DNA from: an uncultured Prevotella sp.
GTDB taxonomy: Bacteria > Bacteroidota > Bacteroidia > Bacteroidales > Bacteroidaceae
Length of the DNA stretch: 53,430 nucleotides
Reading direction: 5' to 3'
Assembly: GCA_900315775.1 (NCBI GenBank)
Contig: ONAJ01000014.1
Span: 1-53,430 of the forward strand
Shown here: piece by piece, positions 34,434 to 41,532 of the stretch
Layout: each line of letters starts with the position of its first letter
How positions within the stretch are numbered: the first letter of the stretch is position 1
Made by a program: the position numbers and the translations under genes
The notes under the pieces: model-generated
Told to the model about the DNA's origin: nothing
The model's database searches: none
The model's input: the letters and a program-made list of their open reading frames with translations, nothing else

Positions 34434-37400
34434 ATGAAGTTTAAGTTTAAGATACAACAATACCAGACAGAGGCTGTGGAGCAGACGGTGAATGTGTTTG
34501 CTGGGCAGCTATCGAAGACAAATGCACAGTATCGCCGCGACTTGGGCAAGACCAAAGGACGGATTGTGTATGAGGAGGAATATGTAGGCTGGCGCAATGC
34601 GGATGTGGAACTGACGGACAAGCAACTGCTTGACAACATCAAGCAGATGCAGGTGGATGGAAACATTCCACAGAGCAAACAGCTGAGTAAGCCAGAAGGA
34701 CTCGGAGCATGCTCGCTCGATATAGAAATGGAGACAGGTACGGGTAAGACTTACGTCTATATCAAGACGATGTTCGAAATAAACAAGCGTTATGGCTGGA
34801 GCAAGTTCATCGTGGTGGTGCCAAGCATCGCTATCCGTGAGGGTGTTTATAAGAGCTTTACAATGCTGGAAGAGCACTTCATGGAGCAATACGGCAAGAA
34901 GGCTCGATTCTTTATATATAACAGCTCAAACCTGACACAGATTGATTCATTTAGTAGTGATGCAGCCATCAATGTAATGATTATCAATACTCAGGCTTTT
35001 GCACGCGACTTCAAGGAGGATGCGAAGAATAAGGTGAGCCTGATTATGTACACCAAACGCGACGACTTCCAAAGTCGCCGACCTATCGATGTGATATCTG
35101 CCAACCGTCCTATTATCATTATGGACGAACCGCAGAAGATGGAGGGTGCTGCAACACAGCGAGCGCTGAAGAACTTCAAACCGCTGTTTGTACTGAACTA
35201 TTCGGCAACACACAAGACCTCGCACAACTGCATCTATGCGCTGGATGCCTACGATGCCTACTGTCAGCGACTGGTGAAGAAAATCCAGGTAAAGGGTATT
35301 ACATTGCAGAATCTTTTGGGTAATCAGGCTTACATATATTTTGATAGTATTGTACTCTCGAAGAACAAGGCGCCAGAGGTAAAATTGGAGATTGAGGTGC
35401 AAGGAGCTAATCAGGCAAGAAGACAGACCATGAAGTTCTCACAGGGAGATTCTCTTTACGATGCTTCGAAACTGCCTGCCTATAAGGAGTTTGTGATAAC
35501 GGACATCAACCCCAGAACGAATACGGTCTATTTCCGTAATGGCGACCAACTAAGAGCTGGCGAAGTGATGGGCGATGTCAGCGAGAAGACCATTCAGCAG
35601 GTGCAGATTCGTGAGACGGTGAAAAGCCATTTCGAGAAAGAACGACAGCTGTTCCAGCAAGGTATCAAGACACTCTCGCTGTTCTTTATTGATGAGGTGG
35701 CAAACTACAAAAGATATGATGAGAGGGGGGAAGTGGTGAAAGGTGACCTGTGGAAGATGTTCGAGTATGAGTATAATCGCTACTTGAATGAGAACCTGTC
35801 GCTCTTTGAGGATAACTATCAAAAATTTCTGAAGCAATTCTCTGTAGAGAAAGTTCATAATGGATACTTCTCGATAGACAAGAAAGGTCATGCTGTGAAC
35901 AGCGATGTGAAACGAGGAAGTGATATGTCTGATGATATCTCTGCCTACGACTTGATTCTGAAAGACAAGGAACGTCTGTTGAGCTTCAACGAGCCTACGA
36001 GATTTATCTTCTCGCACTCTGCCCTGCGTGAGGGATGGGATAATCCTAATGTGTTCCAGATTTGTACGCTTCGGCATGCAAACAGTGCAACCGCAAAACG
36101 TCAGGAGGTAGGACGAGGCTTGCGCATCTGTGTGGATCAGCAAGGAAACCGCATGGATGCAGAGCGTCTGGGCGATGCTGTGCATGACATCAATAAACTG
36201 ACGGTAATAGCCAATGAGAGCTATTCTTCGTTTGTGGATGACCTGCAGAAAGATACGCGTGAGGCTCTACGTGAACGTCCTACTGTAGCTACAGTATCTT
36301 ACTTCGAGGGAAAGACTTTTATGGTTGGAACGGAGCGCTATACTATCAGTAGTCAAGAGGCTGCCAGCATAGTGAGCTATCTCTTTGATAATGACTATAC
36401 GGACGCAAAAGGAAATATTCTGCCTACGTATCATACTGATATGGAACAAGGTACATTGGCTCCACTCAGCAAGAAACTGCAGCCCATCAGCGAACAGGTG
36501 CACAAGCTGATACAGGGTATCTTTGATCCTTCTGCTTTGGAGGGCATGATAGAGAATGGTAACGACAAGGCTGAGGTCGTGAATGAAAAACTGAACGACA
36601 ATGCAGCAAAGGATGAATTCAAACGCTTGTGGGCTGAAATCAATCACCGCTATGTCTATACCGTTCACTATGACAGCGAGGAACTCATCAAGAAATCCAT
36701 CGCTGCCATAGACAAAGACCTGACTGTTACCCAAATGAAATATGTGGTGACGACAGGTGAACAGGGCGAGGATGATTTGGACTTTACAGGCGAACAGACA
36801 ACACGCAGACAAACTATGCGTGAGGTGTCAACATCAACTGTGCCTTATGATTTGGTGGGTGATATTGCTCGTGGTGCTACGCTGACCAGAAGGACTGTGG
36901 TCAGGATACTGAAAGGTATTCTGCCCGCACGACTGCTGTTGTTTAAGAATAACCCAGAGGAGTTTATTCGCAATATCGTCAAACTTATCAAGGAGCAGAA
37001 GGCGACTATGATTGTGGAACATATCAGTTATAATAGGACGGAGCAAACCTATGATACGGATATCTTCACGCAGGAGAAGAGTCGCCAAACGATTGATAAA
37101 GCATATCCTGCCAAAAAGCACATCTTGGACTATGTGTTTACAGACAGCAAGGGCGAACGCCAGTTCGCAGAGGATTTGGATAAGGCTGAGGAGGTCTGCG
37201 TCTATGCTCGTCTGCCTCGCACCTTCCAGATTCCGACACCTGTCGGCAACTATGCACCCGACTGGGCTATTGCCTTTAATGACAATGCTGGCGTAAAACA
37301 CATCTTCTTTATTGCTGAGACAAAAGGCTCAATGGACTCCATGCAGTTGAAAGGAGTTGAGAAGGCAAAGATTGATTGTGCCAAGAAACTCTTTAACGAT

Positions 37401-37478
37401 ATCTCGACTAGCAAAGTACGTTACCATGAAGTAGATGGATATGACTCACTATTGGATGTAATGAAGACATTACCATAG
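34434..37478 (+). CDS. res: Type III restriction enzyme Res subunit
   Basis: A 1014-residue helicase-nuclease: METGTGKTYV with the Walker A at 102-106, DEPQ (D231-Q234) in place of DEAD, SHSALREGWDNPNVFQICTL and QEVGRGLRI as later helicase motifs, and a C-terminal PD-(D/E)XK endonuclease (P942-D943 and ETK at 962-964). It acts with Mod as an ATP-dependent restriction complex. The ATG at 34434 (MKFKFKIQQYQ) is preferred over an upstream TTG at 34425, inside the heptamer array. All catalytic motifs are intact. Confidence 0.92.
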   Translation: MKFKFKIQQYQTEAVEQTVNVFAGQLSKTNAQYRRDLGKTKGRIVYEEEYVGWRNADVELTDKQLLDNIKQMQVDGNIPQSKQLSKPEGLGACSLDIEMETGTGKTYVYIKTMFEINKRYGWSKFIVVVPSIAIREGVYKSFTMLEEHFMEQYGKKARFFIYNSSNLTQIDSFSSDAAINVMIINTQAFARDFKEDAKNKVSLIMYTKRDDFQSRRPIDVISANRPIIIMDEPQKMEGAATQRALKNFKPLFVLNYSATHKTSHNCIYALDAYDAYCQRLVKKIQVKGITLQNLLGNQAYIYFDSIVLSKNKAPEVKLEIEVQGANQARRQTMKFSQGDSLYDASKLPAYKEFVITDINPRTNTVYFRNGDQLRAGEVMGDVSEKTIQQVQIRETVKSHFEKERQLFQQGIKTLSLFFIDEVANYKRYDERGEVVKGDLWKMFEYEYNRYLNENLSLFEDNYQKFLKQFSVEKVHNGYFSIDKKGHAVNSDVKRGSDMSDDISAYDLILKDKERLLSFNEPTRFIFSHSALREGWDNPNVFQICTLRHANSATAKRQEVGRGLRICVDQQGNRMDAERLGDAVHDINKLTVIANESYSSFVDDLQKDTREALRERPTVATVSYFEGKTFMVGTERYTISSQEAASIVSYLFDNDYTDAKGNILPTYHTDMEQGTLAPLSKKLQPISEQVHKLIQGIFDPSALEGMIENGNDKAEVVNEKLNDNAAKDEFKRLWAEINHRYVYTVHYDSEELIKKSIAAIDKDLTVTQMKYVVTTGEQGEDDLDFTGEQTTRRQTMREVSTSTVPYDLVGDIARGATLTRRTVVRILKGILPARLLLFKNNPEEFIRNIVKLIKEQKATMIVEHISYNRTEQTYDTDIFTQEKSRQTIDKAYPAKKHILDYVFTDSKGERQFAEDLDKAEEVCVYARLPRTFQIPTPVGNYAPDWAIAFNDNAGVKHIFFIAETKGSMDSMQLKGVEKAKIDCAKKLFNDISTSKVRYHEVDGYDSLLDVMKTLP

Positions 37479-37517
37479 TGACATTAGGAACAGGCACGTT
37501 GACAAGGGCGTAAAATA

Positions 37518-37592
37518 AGTGCTTCAAAAATCAACATGTTTGAGGACAACTTCGAGCAGATTTTCAATCACTATAGTAAGAATACCATCTGA
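37518..37592 (+). pseudogene. 3'-end remnant of a second mod gene
   Basis: The frame reads SASKINMFEDNFEQIFNHYSKNTI followed by TGA, against VADNFEQIFKHYSKDTIRRII at the end of the intact Mod. The matching bases differ mostly at silent positions. It lies 40 nt after the res stop and has no upstream part. Confidence 0.75.
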
Positions 37593-37626
37593 CGAATATT
37601 GTAAAATGTAGAGAAACGGATGCTAT

Positions 37627-37662
37627 AAGGTGGTATGTTGCCACCTTTTGAGGCATTTTTTT
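37627..37662 (+). terminator. Probable terminator of the restriction operon
   Basis: AAGGTGG (37627-37633) pairs with CCACCTT (37641-37647) around a 7-nt loop. A T run follows at about 37656-37662 after TTGAGGCA. The separation between stem and T run makes it only moderately convincing. Confidence 0.5.
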
Positions 37663-37764
37663 AAAGAAACTGAGAAAAAAGAAGAGGGAAATGCAAAAGG
37701 AAAACGCAACCTTTATCAATTTATGCATAGCTGTAATCCGATCTGTAAGTAGCCCAGTTTCACC

Positions 37765-37806
37765 GCAAAAGTAGGCTACTTACACACTAAAAGTAGCCTA
37801 CTTACA
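37765..37806. repeat. 42-bp dispersed repeat with AAGTAG palindromes (copy 2)
   Basis: Second copy of the element at 160-201, with two perfect 13-bp half-palindromes AAGTAGGCTACTT and AAGTAGCCTACTT that are reverse complements of each other, so the copy can fold into one long hairpin. It lies in the non-coding stretch 37593-38570. Confidence 0.7.
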
Positions 37807-37844
37807 CATCGCTTTACGTGAATTCTGAAAAAAGAATTTTTCGT

Positions 37845-37919
37845 CAACACTTAACATTTAGGGTGCAAAATTGCCGCTCCGCCCTCTGTTTATCGGTGTT
37901 TCGGGCACGTTAAGTGTTG
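37845..37919. repeat. TTTATCGG element with 11-bp inverted repeats
   Basis: CAACACTTAAC (37845-37855) and GTTAAGTGTTG (37909-37919) are perfect inverted repeats around a core CCCTCTGTTTATCGGTG (37882-37898). Further CACTTAAC/ACTTAAC pieces follow to 37944. The core recurs at 38153-38170 and, inverted, at 53077-53093 and 53343-53360. Confidence 0.7.
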
Positions 37920-37961
37920 CTCAAACACTTAACTAATACTTAACAAGCCTCCCCCAACCGC

Positions 37962-37997
37962 CATTCCCGAGCAAGCTCGCCTACCCGTAGCCTTTCC
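37962..37997. repeat. Palindromic element also present inside murF
   Basis: CATTCCCGAGC, two bases, then a 23-nt part beginning GCTCGCCTACCCG and ending GTAGCCTTTCC. The reverse complement occurs at 39179-39215 within the murF coding sequence with only the 2-3 central bases different. The centre is the palindrome CGAGC-nn-GCTCG. Confidence 0.85.
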
Positions 37998-38034
37998 CAA
38001 AGGAGGGGAGTACTGAAGGGTTTAAAACACATCT

Positions 38035-38062
38035 CTCTCCTCACTCCTCTCTCCTCTCTCCT
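38035..38062 (+). repeat. Tandem heptamer CTCTCCT, four units
   Basis: CTCTCCT, CACTCCT, CTCTCCT, CTCTCCT. The reverse complement AGAGGAG is the heptamer that flanks the palindromic element inside murF (39169-39182 and 39216-39229). Confidence 0.8.
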
Positions 38063-38113
38063 CTCTGAAAAAGTACCCTCGGGGAGGCTGAGACTGTTAA
38101 GTCTTAGGTAAGT

Positions 38114-38170
38114 CAACGTTAAGTGTTTGGACAACACTTAACGTTGCTTGCGCCCTTTATTTATCGGGGC
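38114..38170. repeat. 14-bp hairpin plus second TTTATCGG core
   Basis: CAACGTTAAGTGTT (38114-38127) and its perfect complement (38133-38146) form a hairpin with a 5-nt loop. Directly after it comes the core CCCTTTATTTATCGGGGC (38153-38170), and GTTAAGTTGTTAAGTGTT continues near 38185-38202. Confidence 0.7.
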
Positions 38171-38230
38171 TCTGGGCGTTTTTGGTTAAGTTGTTAAGTG
38201 TTTTGAGAAAAAATCTTTTTATTTATTACT

Positions 38231-38325
38231 TACCTTTGACTTCGTCGAAAGGCTACTTTCACTTAGGAAATGTACCTTTGACTACGTCGAAAGGCTACCG
38301 CAAATACCTTTGACTTCGTCGAAGG
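38231..38325 (+). repeat. Three copies of a palindromic TACCTTTGAC unit
   Basis: TACCTTTGACTTCGTCGAAA-type units start at 38231, 38273 and 38305, each an imperfect palindrome around TTCG/TACG. Each begins with the -7 consensus TAnnTTTG. One more copy is inside the tRNA-Leu promoter element at 2496-2515. Confidence 0.7.
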
Positions 38326-38447
38326 TACTCACGCTCGACAAAACGAAGAACACTCTTTCTTCTTGCTTTGATTCCAGAACCTTTGAAATTAAAATTTCCA
38401 GGTTCTAAAATCAAACCAATAAAAATATAGGATATTTTTGGTTTTGT

Positions 38448-38487
38448 CCTCGCTTAATCGTACCTTTAGATAAGGTACTCTCGCTCG
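38448..38487 (+). repeat. 40-bp direct repeat, right flank of the defence island
   Basis: Identical to 25639-25678 over 40 bp; the bases on either side differ between the two sites. It is followed by an imperfect hairpin (GAAATGC arm and GGCATTTC arm) and the murF promoter. Confidence 0.9.
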
Positions 38488-38513
38488 GAAATGCAAAGAA
38501 AAACGGGTTTTCC

Positions 38514-38545
38514 TTTGGCATTTCGCTCGCTTAATCGTACCTTTG
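38514..38545 (+). promoter_or_regulatory. murF promoter
   Basis: TTTG (38514-38517), 20 nt, TACCTTTG (38538-38545). The predicted start near 38551 leaves only a few bases before the ATG at 38556 but about 20 nt before the ATG at 38571, which supports the latter start. Confidence 0.7.
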
Positions 38546-38570
38546 CAAAAAGATTATGAAAACTGACGTC

Positions 38571-39920
38571 ATGGAAATTAAAGCACTATACGAACTATAT
38601 AAGCAGCACCCCGTTATCACTACCGACAGTCGTGACTGTCCCAAGGGTAGTATATTCCTTGCGTTGAAGGGAGAGTCGTTCAACGGTAACAAGTTTGCAC
38701 TTCAGGCCCTGGAGAAGGGATGCGCTTATGCTATTGTTGATGAAGACGTAGAGGCTGGCAACTCGCAGATAATAAGGGTTGACGACTGTCTGCAGACCTT
38801 CAAGGACCTTGCACGTGAACACCGTCGTCAATTCGACATCCCTGTTGTCGGCATTACAGGTACTAACGGCAAGACGACAACAAAGGAGCTTATCGCCGCT
38901 GTGCTGGGGAAGAAGTACAACGTTATGTACACCGAAGGCAACTTCAATAACGATGTCGGTGTGCCCAAGACCCTTTTCCGTCTTAACGACAGCTACGATA
39001 TTGCCGTAGTGGAGATGGGAGCAAGTCATCCTGGCGACATAAAGACCTTGGTGGAAACGGTAGAGCCTACCTGCGGACTTATTACCAACGTTGGACGTGC
39101 CCACCTGCAGGGCTTCGGCTCGTTCGAGGGTGTCATGAAGACGAAGGGTGAGCTTTATGACTTTTTAAAGAGGAGAGAGGAAAGGCTACGGGTAGGCGAG
39201 CGAAGCTCGGGAATGAGAGGAGAGAGGAGAGAGGCCTGCATTTTCCTTGATGCTGACAACGAGTACCTCGTGAAGATGGCTAAGGAGCGCGACATGAAGA
39301 ACGTCATAACCTATGGAAGTAATGTCGGCAAGGTTGTAAGTTGCGACCCCTTCGTAAACTTCGAGTGGTACAATGACCAGTCTCCTGTAGTTGTTCGTAC
39401 TCACCTCATAGGAGCTTACAACATTAGTAATATCCTTGCAGCAATGACGGTGGGAAAATATTTTGATGTACCTGCCGACAAGATTCGCGAGGCTATAGAG
39501 GAATATACCCCGTCGAATAACCGTTCACAGCTAACGATAACCGCCGACAACCGACTTGTGGTTGACGCTTATAATGCCAACCCGACGAGTATGGCGGCAG
39601 CAATAGAGAACTTTAAGGCAATAAAAAGCGACAAGGAGCTAAAGAAGATGGCTGTCATAGGACAGATGGGCGAACTCGGTGATGTTGCCGAAGAGGAACA
39701 CCAGAAGGTGCTGCAACAGCTTACCGATGCTAATCTTGACAAGATATGGCTCGTCGGTGAGGGCTCGTGGGACATCGCTGCAGGTCGTCCGGGGATAAAG
39801 ATATTCAAGGACGTCGAGGAGGTGAAGACGGCAATCGGTAACGAAAAGCCCTGTGGCTACTATATATTGATAAAAGGAAGTCATTCAAACAGATTAGATA
39901 AGATAGTTGAACTGCTGTAG
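38571..39920 (+). CDS. murF: UDP-MurNAc-tripeptide:D-Ala-D-Ala ligase MurF, with repeat-derived insert
   Basis: A 449-residue Mur ligase: TTDSRDCPKGSIFLALKG near the N-terminus, ATP loop GTNGKTT at 97-103, and the C-terminal domain with VVDAYNANPTSMAAAI near 325. It adds D-Ala-D-Ala, completing the cytoplasmic precursor. Around residues 199-222 an Arg/Glu-rich stretch (RREERLRVGERSSG onward) is encoded by heptamer repeats and a palindromic element also seen at 37962-37997; it is in frame and between conserved segments ELYDFL and FLDADNEYL. An alternative ATG is at 38556. First of murF-folP-cdaA. Confidence 0.93.
   Translation: MEIKALYELYKQHPVITTDSRDCPKGSIFLALKGESFNGNKFALQALEKGCAYAIVDEDVEAGNSQIIRVDDCLQTFKDLAREHRRQFDIPVVGITGTNGKTTTKELIAAVLGKKYNVMYTEGNFNNDVGVPKTLFRLNDSYDIAVVEMGASHPGDIKTLVETVEPTCGLITNVGRAHLQGFGSFEGVMKTKGELYDFLKRREERLRVGERSSGMRGERREACIFLDADNEYLVKMAKERDMKNVITYGSNVGKVVSCDPFVNFEWYNDQSPVVVRTHLIGAYNISNILAAMTVGKYFDVPADKIREAIEEYTPSNNRSQLTITADNRLVVDAYNANPTSMAAAIENFKAIKSDKELKKMAVIGQMGELGDVAEEEHQKVLQQLTDANLDKIWLVGEGSWDIAAGRPGIKIFKDVEEVKTAIGNEKPCGYYILIKGSHSNRLDKIVELL
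39169..39235 (+). repeat. Palindromic element and heptamers inserted in frame in murF
   Basis: Two AGAGGAG-type heptamers (39169-39182), the palindromic element (39179-39215, reverse complement of 37962-37997), then two and a half further AGAGGAG units (39216-39235). The insert keeps the reading frame and contains no stop. It adds about 23 residues relative to what I expect for the family. Confidence 0.8.
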
Positions 39921-40698
39921 AAACCATACCATAAACTGTAGAGGACGGCTGGTAGAAATGTCGCAGCCACTCGTAATGGGAATCCTCAACGTCACACCCG
40001 ACTCCTTCTTCGAGGGCAGCAGGGTGCAGACGGAGAAGGCTATTGCCGAACGCGCTAACCAGATAGTTGGCGAGGGCGGAGCAATAATCGATGTGGGGGC
40101 AATGAGCACACGACCAGGTTATGACGACATCCCCGTGGAAGAGGAGATGCGACGCCTTAAACAGGCTCTGCCCGTAATACGTCGTGAGCAGCCCGAAGCC
40201 ATCATCTCCGTAGATACCTTCCGTCCCGAGGTGGCGCAAATGGCGCTCGAGGAGTATGGTGCCGGCATCATCAATGACATCAGCGGAGAGCTGTCACCCG
40301 TCAGCAACCACCCGTCACCAATCATCGTTATGTCGTCAGCAGCTACAATCGACGAGATGCTTATAGACCTTGCAGGGAAGGTGGGCAGGCTGCGCAGCAA
40401 GGGACAGAAAGACATCATTATAGACCCGGGCTTTGGTTTCGGCAAGACAGTAGAGCAGAACTATGCCGTACTCCGGCAAATAGAGAAGTTGCAGGTTTTA
40501 CGGCTCCCTGTGCTCGTTGGCGTGTCGCGGAAGTCAATGATATGGAAGACTCTTGACGTAACACCCGAAGAGGCTCTTAACGGTACTACGGCACTCAACA
40601 TGGTGGCATTGGAGAAAGGAGCCTCCATCCTCCGCGTCCACGACGTAAAGGAGGCAGTAGAGACAGTAAAGTTATACATCAACCTTCGTAATTCGTAA
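39907..40698 (+). CDS. folP: Dihydropteroate synthase, shortened form
   Basis: A 263-residue TIM-barrel enzyme of folate synthesis that condenses p-aminobenzoate with the pterin diphosphate. Key motifs are present: VMGILNVTPDSFF, VDVGAMSTRPG, SVDTFRPEVA, GIINDISG, DPGFGFGKT, GVSRKSMIW and LRVHDV. The segment that usually carries an MHMRG motif after INDISGG is about 20 residues short and replaced by repeat-encoded sequence (40296-40323). The likely start is TTG at 39907, overlapping murF by 14 nt, because the conserved TINCRGRL lies before the first ATG (39958). Confidence 0.88.
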   Translation: MNCCRNHTINCRGRLVEMSQPLVMGILNVTPDSFFEGSRVQTEKAIAERANQIVGEGGAIIDVGAMSTRPGYDDIPVEEEMRRLKQALPVIRREQPEAIISVDTFRPEVAQMALEEYGAGIINDISGELSPVSNHPSPIIVMSSAATIDEMLIDLAGKVGRLRSKGQKDIIIDPGFGFGKTVEQNYAVLRQIEKLQVLRLPVLVGVSRKSMIWKTLDVTPEEALNGTTALNMVALEKGASILRVHDVKEAVETVKLYINLRNS

Positions 40699-40713
40699 TT
40701 CAATCATAATAAT

Positions 40714-41475
40714 ATGTTCGATTTTGGAATAAAAGATGCAATAGATATTTTCCTTGTAGCCTTGATGCTTTACTACGTTTACAGGCTAATGAAGGAGTCT
40801 CGTTCGCTCAACATCTTCGTTGGCATCATCGTTTTCGTGCTGGTGTGGCTCTTCGTCTCTCAGGTTCTCGAGATGCGACTCCTCGGAAGCATCCTCGACA
40901 AGTTGGTTAGTGTGGGAGTGATAGCACTCATAGTGCTCTTCCAGGACGAGATACGTAAGTTCCTTTACAGCATCGGTGCCCACCAGCGTGCACGAAATAT
41001 CCTGCGCATCTTTTCTTCCAGTCATAACAATCCCCGCATAGAACGTGAGAGCATAATGCCTGTGGTTATGGCATGTATGAACCTTGCCCGCAACAAGGTG
41101 GGAGCACTAATCGTTATAGAGCGCTCCACACCACTAACGGACATTATTGAAACAGGCGACCGCATAGATGCTAATGTCAATCAGCGCCTTATAGAAAATA
41201 TCTTCTTTAAGAATTCACCGCTCCACGACGGTGCTATGATAATCTCAAAACATCGTATTTGTGCTGCGGGCTGCATACTGCCGGTAAGTCACGATGTAGA
41301 GATTCCGAAGGAGTTAGGACTGCGCCATCGCGCCGCTATGGGTATCTCCCAGGAGAGTGACGCCATAGCTATTGTCGTCAGTGAAGAAACAGGTCGCATA
41401 AGCATCGCTGAGAAAGGAACCTTCCACCTGCGACTCTCCGCTGAGGAATTGGAAATGTTCTTAACGAAAGGATAA
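40714..41475 (+). CDS. cdaA: Diadenylate cyclase CdaA
   Basis: A 253-residue membrane protein: three N-terminal transmembrane helices (about 8-24, 32-50, 60-76) and a cytoplasmic diadenylate cyclase domain with DGA at 172-174 and RHR at 204-206, both catalytic. It makes c-di-AMP from two ATP, a second messenger for potassium and envelope balance. It follows folP by 15 nt, a conserved pair in Bacteroidales, and here also follows a peptidoglycan gene. Confidence 0.94.
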   Translation: MFDFGIKDAIDIFLVALMLYYVYRLMKESRSLNIFVGIIVFVLVWLFVSQVLEMRLLGSILDKLVSVGVIALIVLFQDEIRKFLYSIGAHQRARNILRIFSSSHNNPRIERESIMPVVMACMNLARNKVGALIVIERSTPLTDIIETGDRIDANVNQRLIENIFFKNSPLHDGAMIISKHRICAAGCILPVSHDVEIPKELGLRHRAAMGISQESDAIAIVVSEETGRISIAEKGTFHLRLSAEELEMFLTKG

Positions 41476-41478
41476 GAA

Positions 41479-41507
41479 AAGAGCCTGACGATAATCGCCA
41501 GGCTCTT
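41479..41507. terminator. Bidirectional terminator between cdaA and ackA
   Basis: AAGAGCCTG plus CG (41479-41490, one mismatch) pairs with CG plus CAGGCTCTT (41496-41507) around the loop ATAAT. T-rich sequence follows on the plus side, and TTTTCTT on the minus side, so it can end both convergent operons. Confidence 0.85.
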
Positions 41508-41532
41508 ATTATTTATAAAAGGTGAAGTGTCA

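Larger units (their letters stand above)
25639..38487. mobile_element. Candidate defence island bounded by 40-bp direct repeats
   Basis: The segment between the identical repeats at 25639-25678 and 38448-38487 carries the helicase, DUF4391, ATPase, AbiGi-like, mod and res genes, two gene remnants and a repeat-rich tail. It interrupts what would otherwise be ftsZ followed by murF. No integrase, transposase or recombinase gene is present, so it would have to move or be lost by homologous recombination between the repeats. Local base composition, notably in the AbiGi-like gene and the middle of mod, is more AT-rich than the dcw cluster. The boundary assignment is an inference. Confidence 0.45.

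Noticed and set aside
25639-38487. Prophage or integrative conjugative element
   Set aside because: No integrase, structural, portal, tra or mob genes are present, only defence-type genes.
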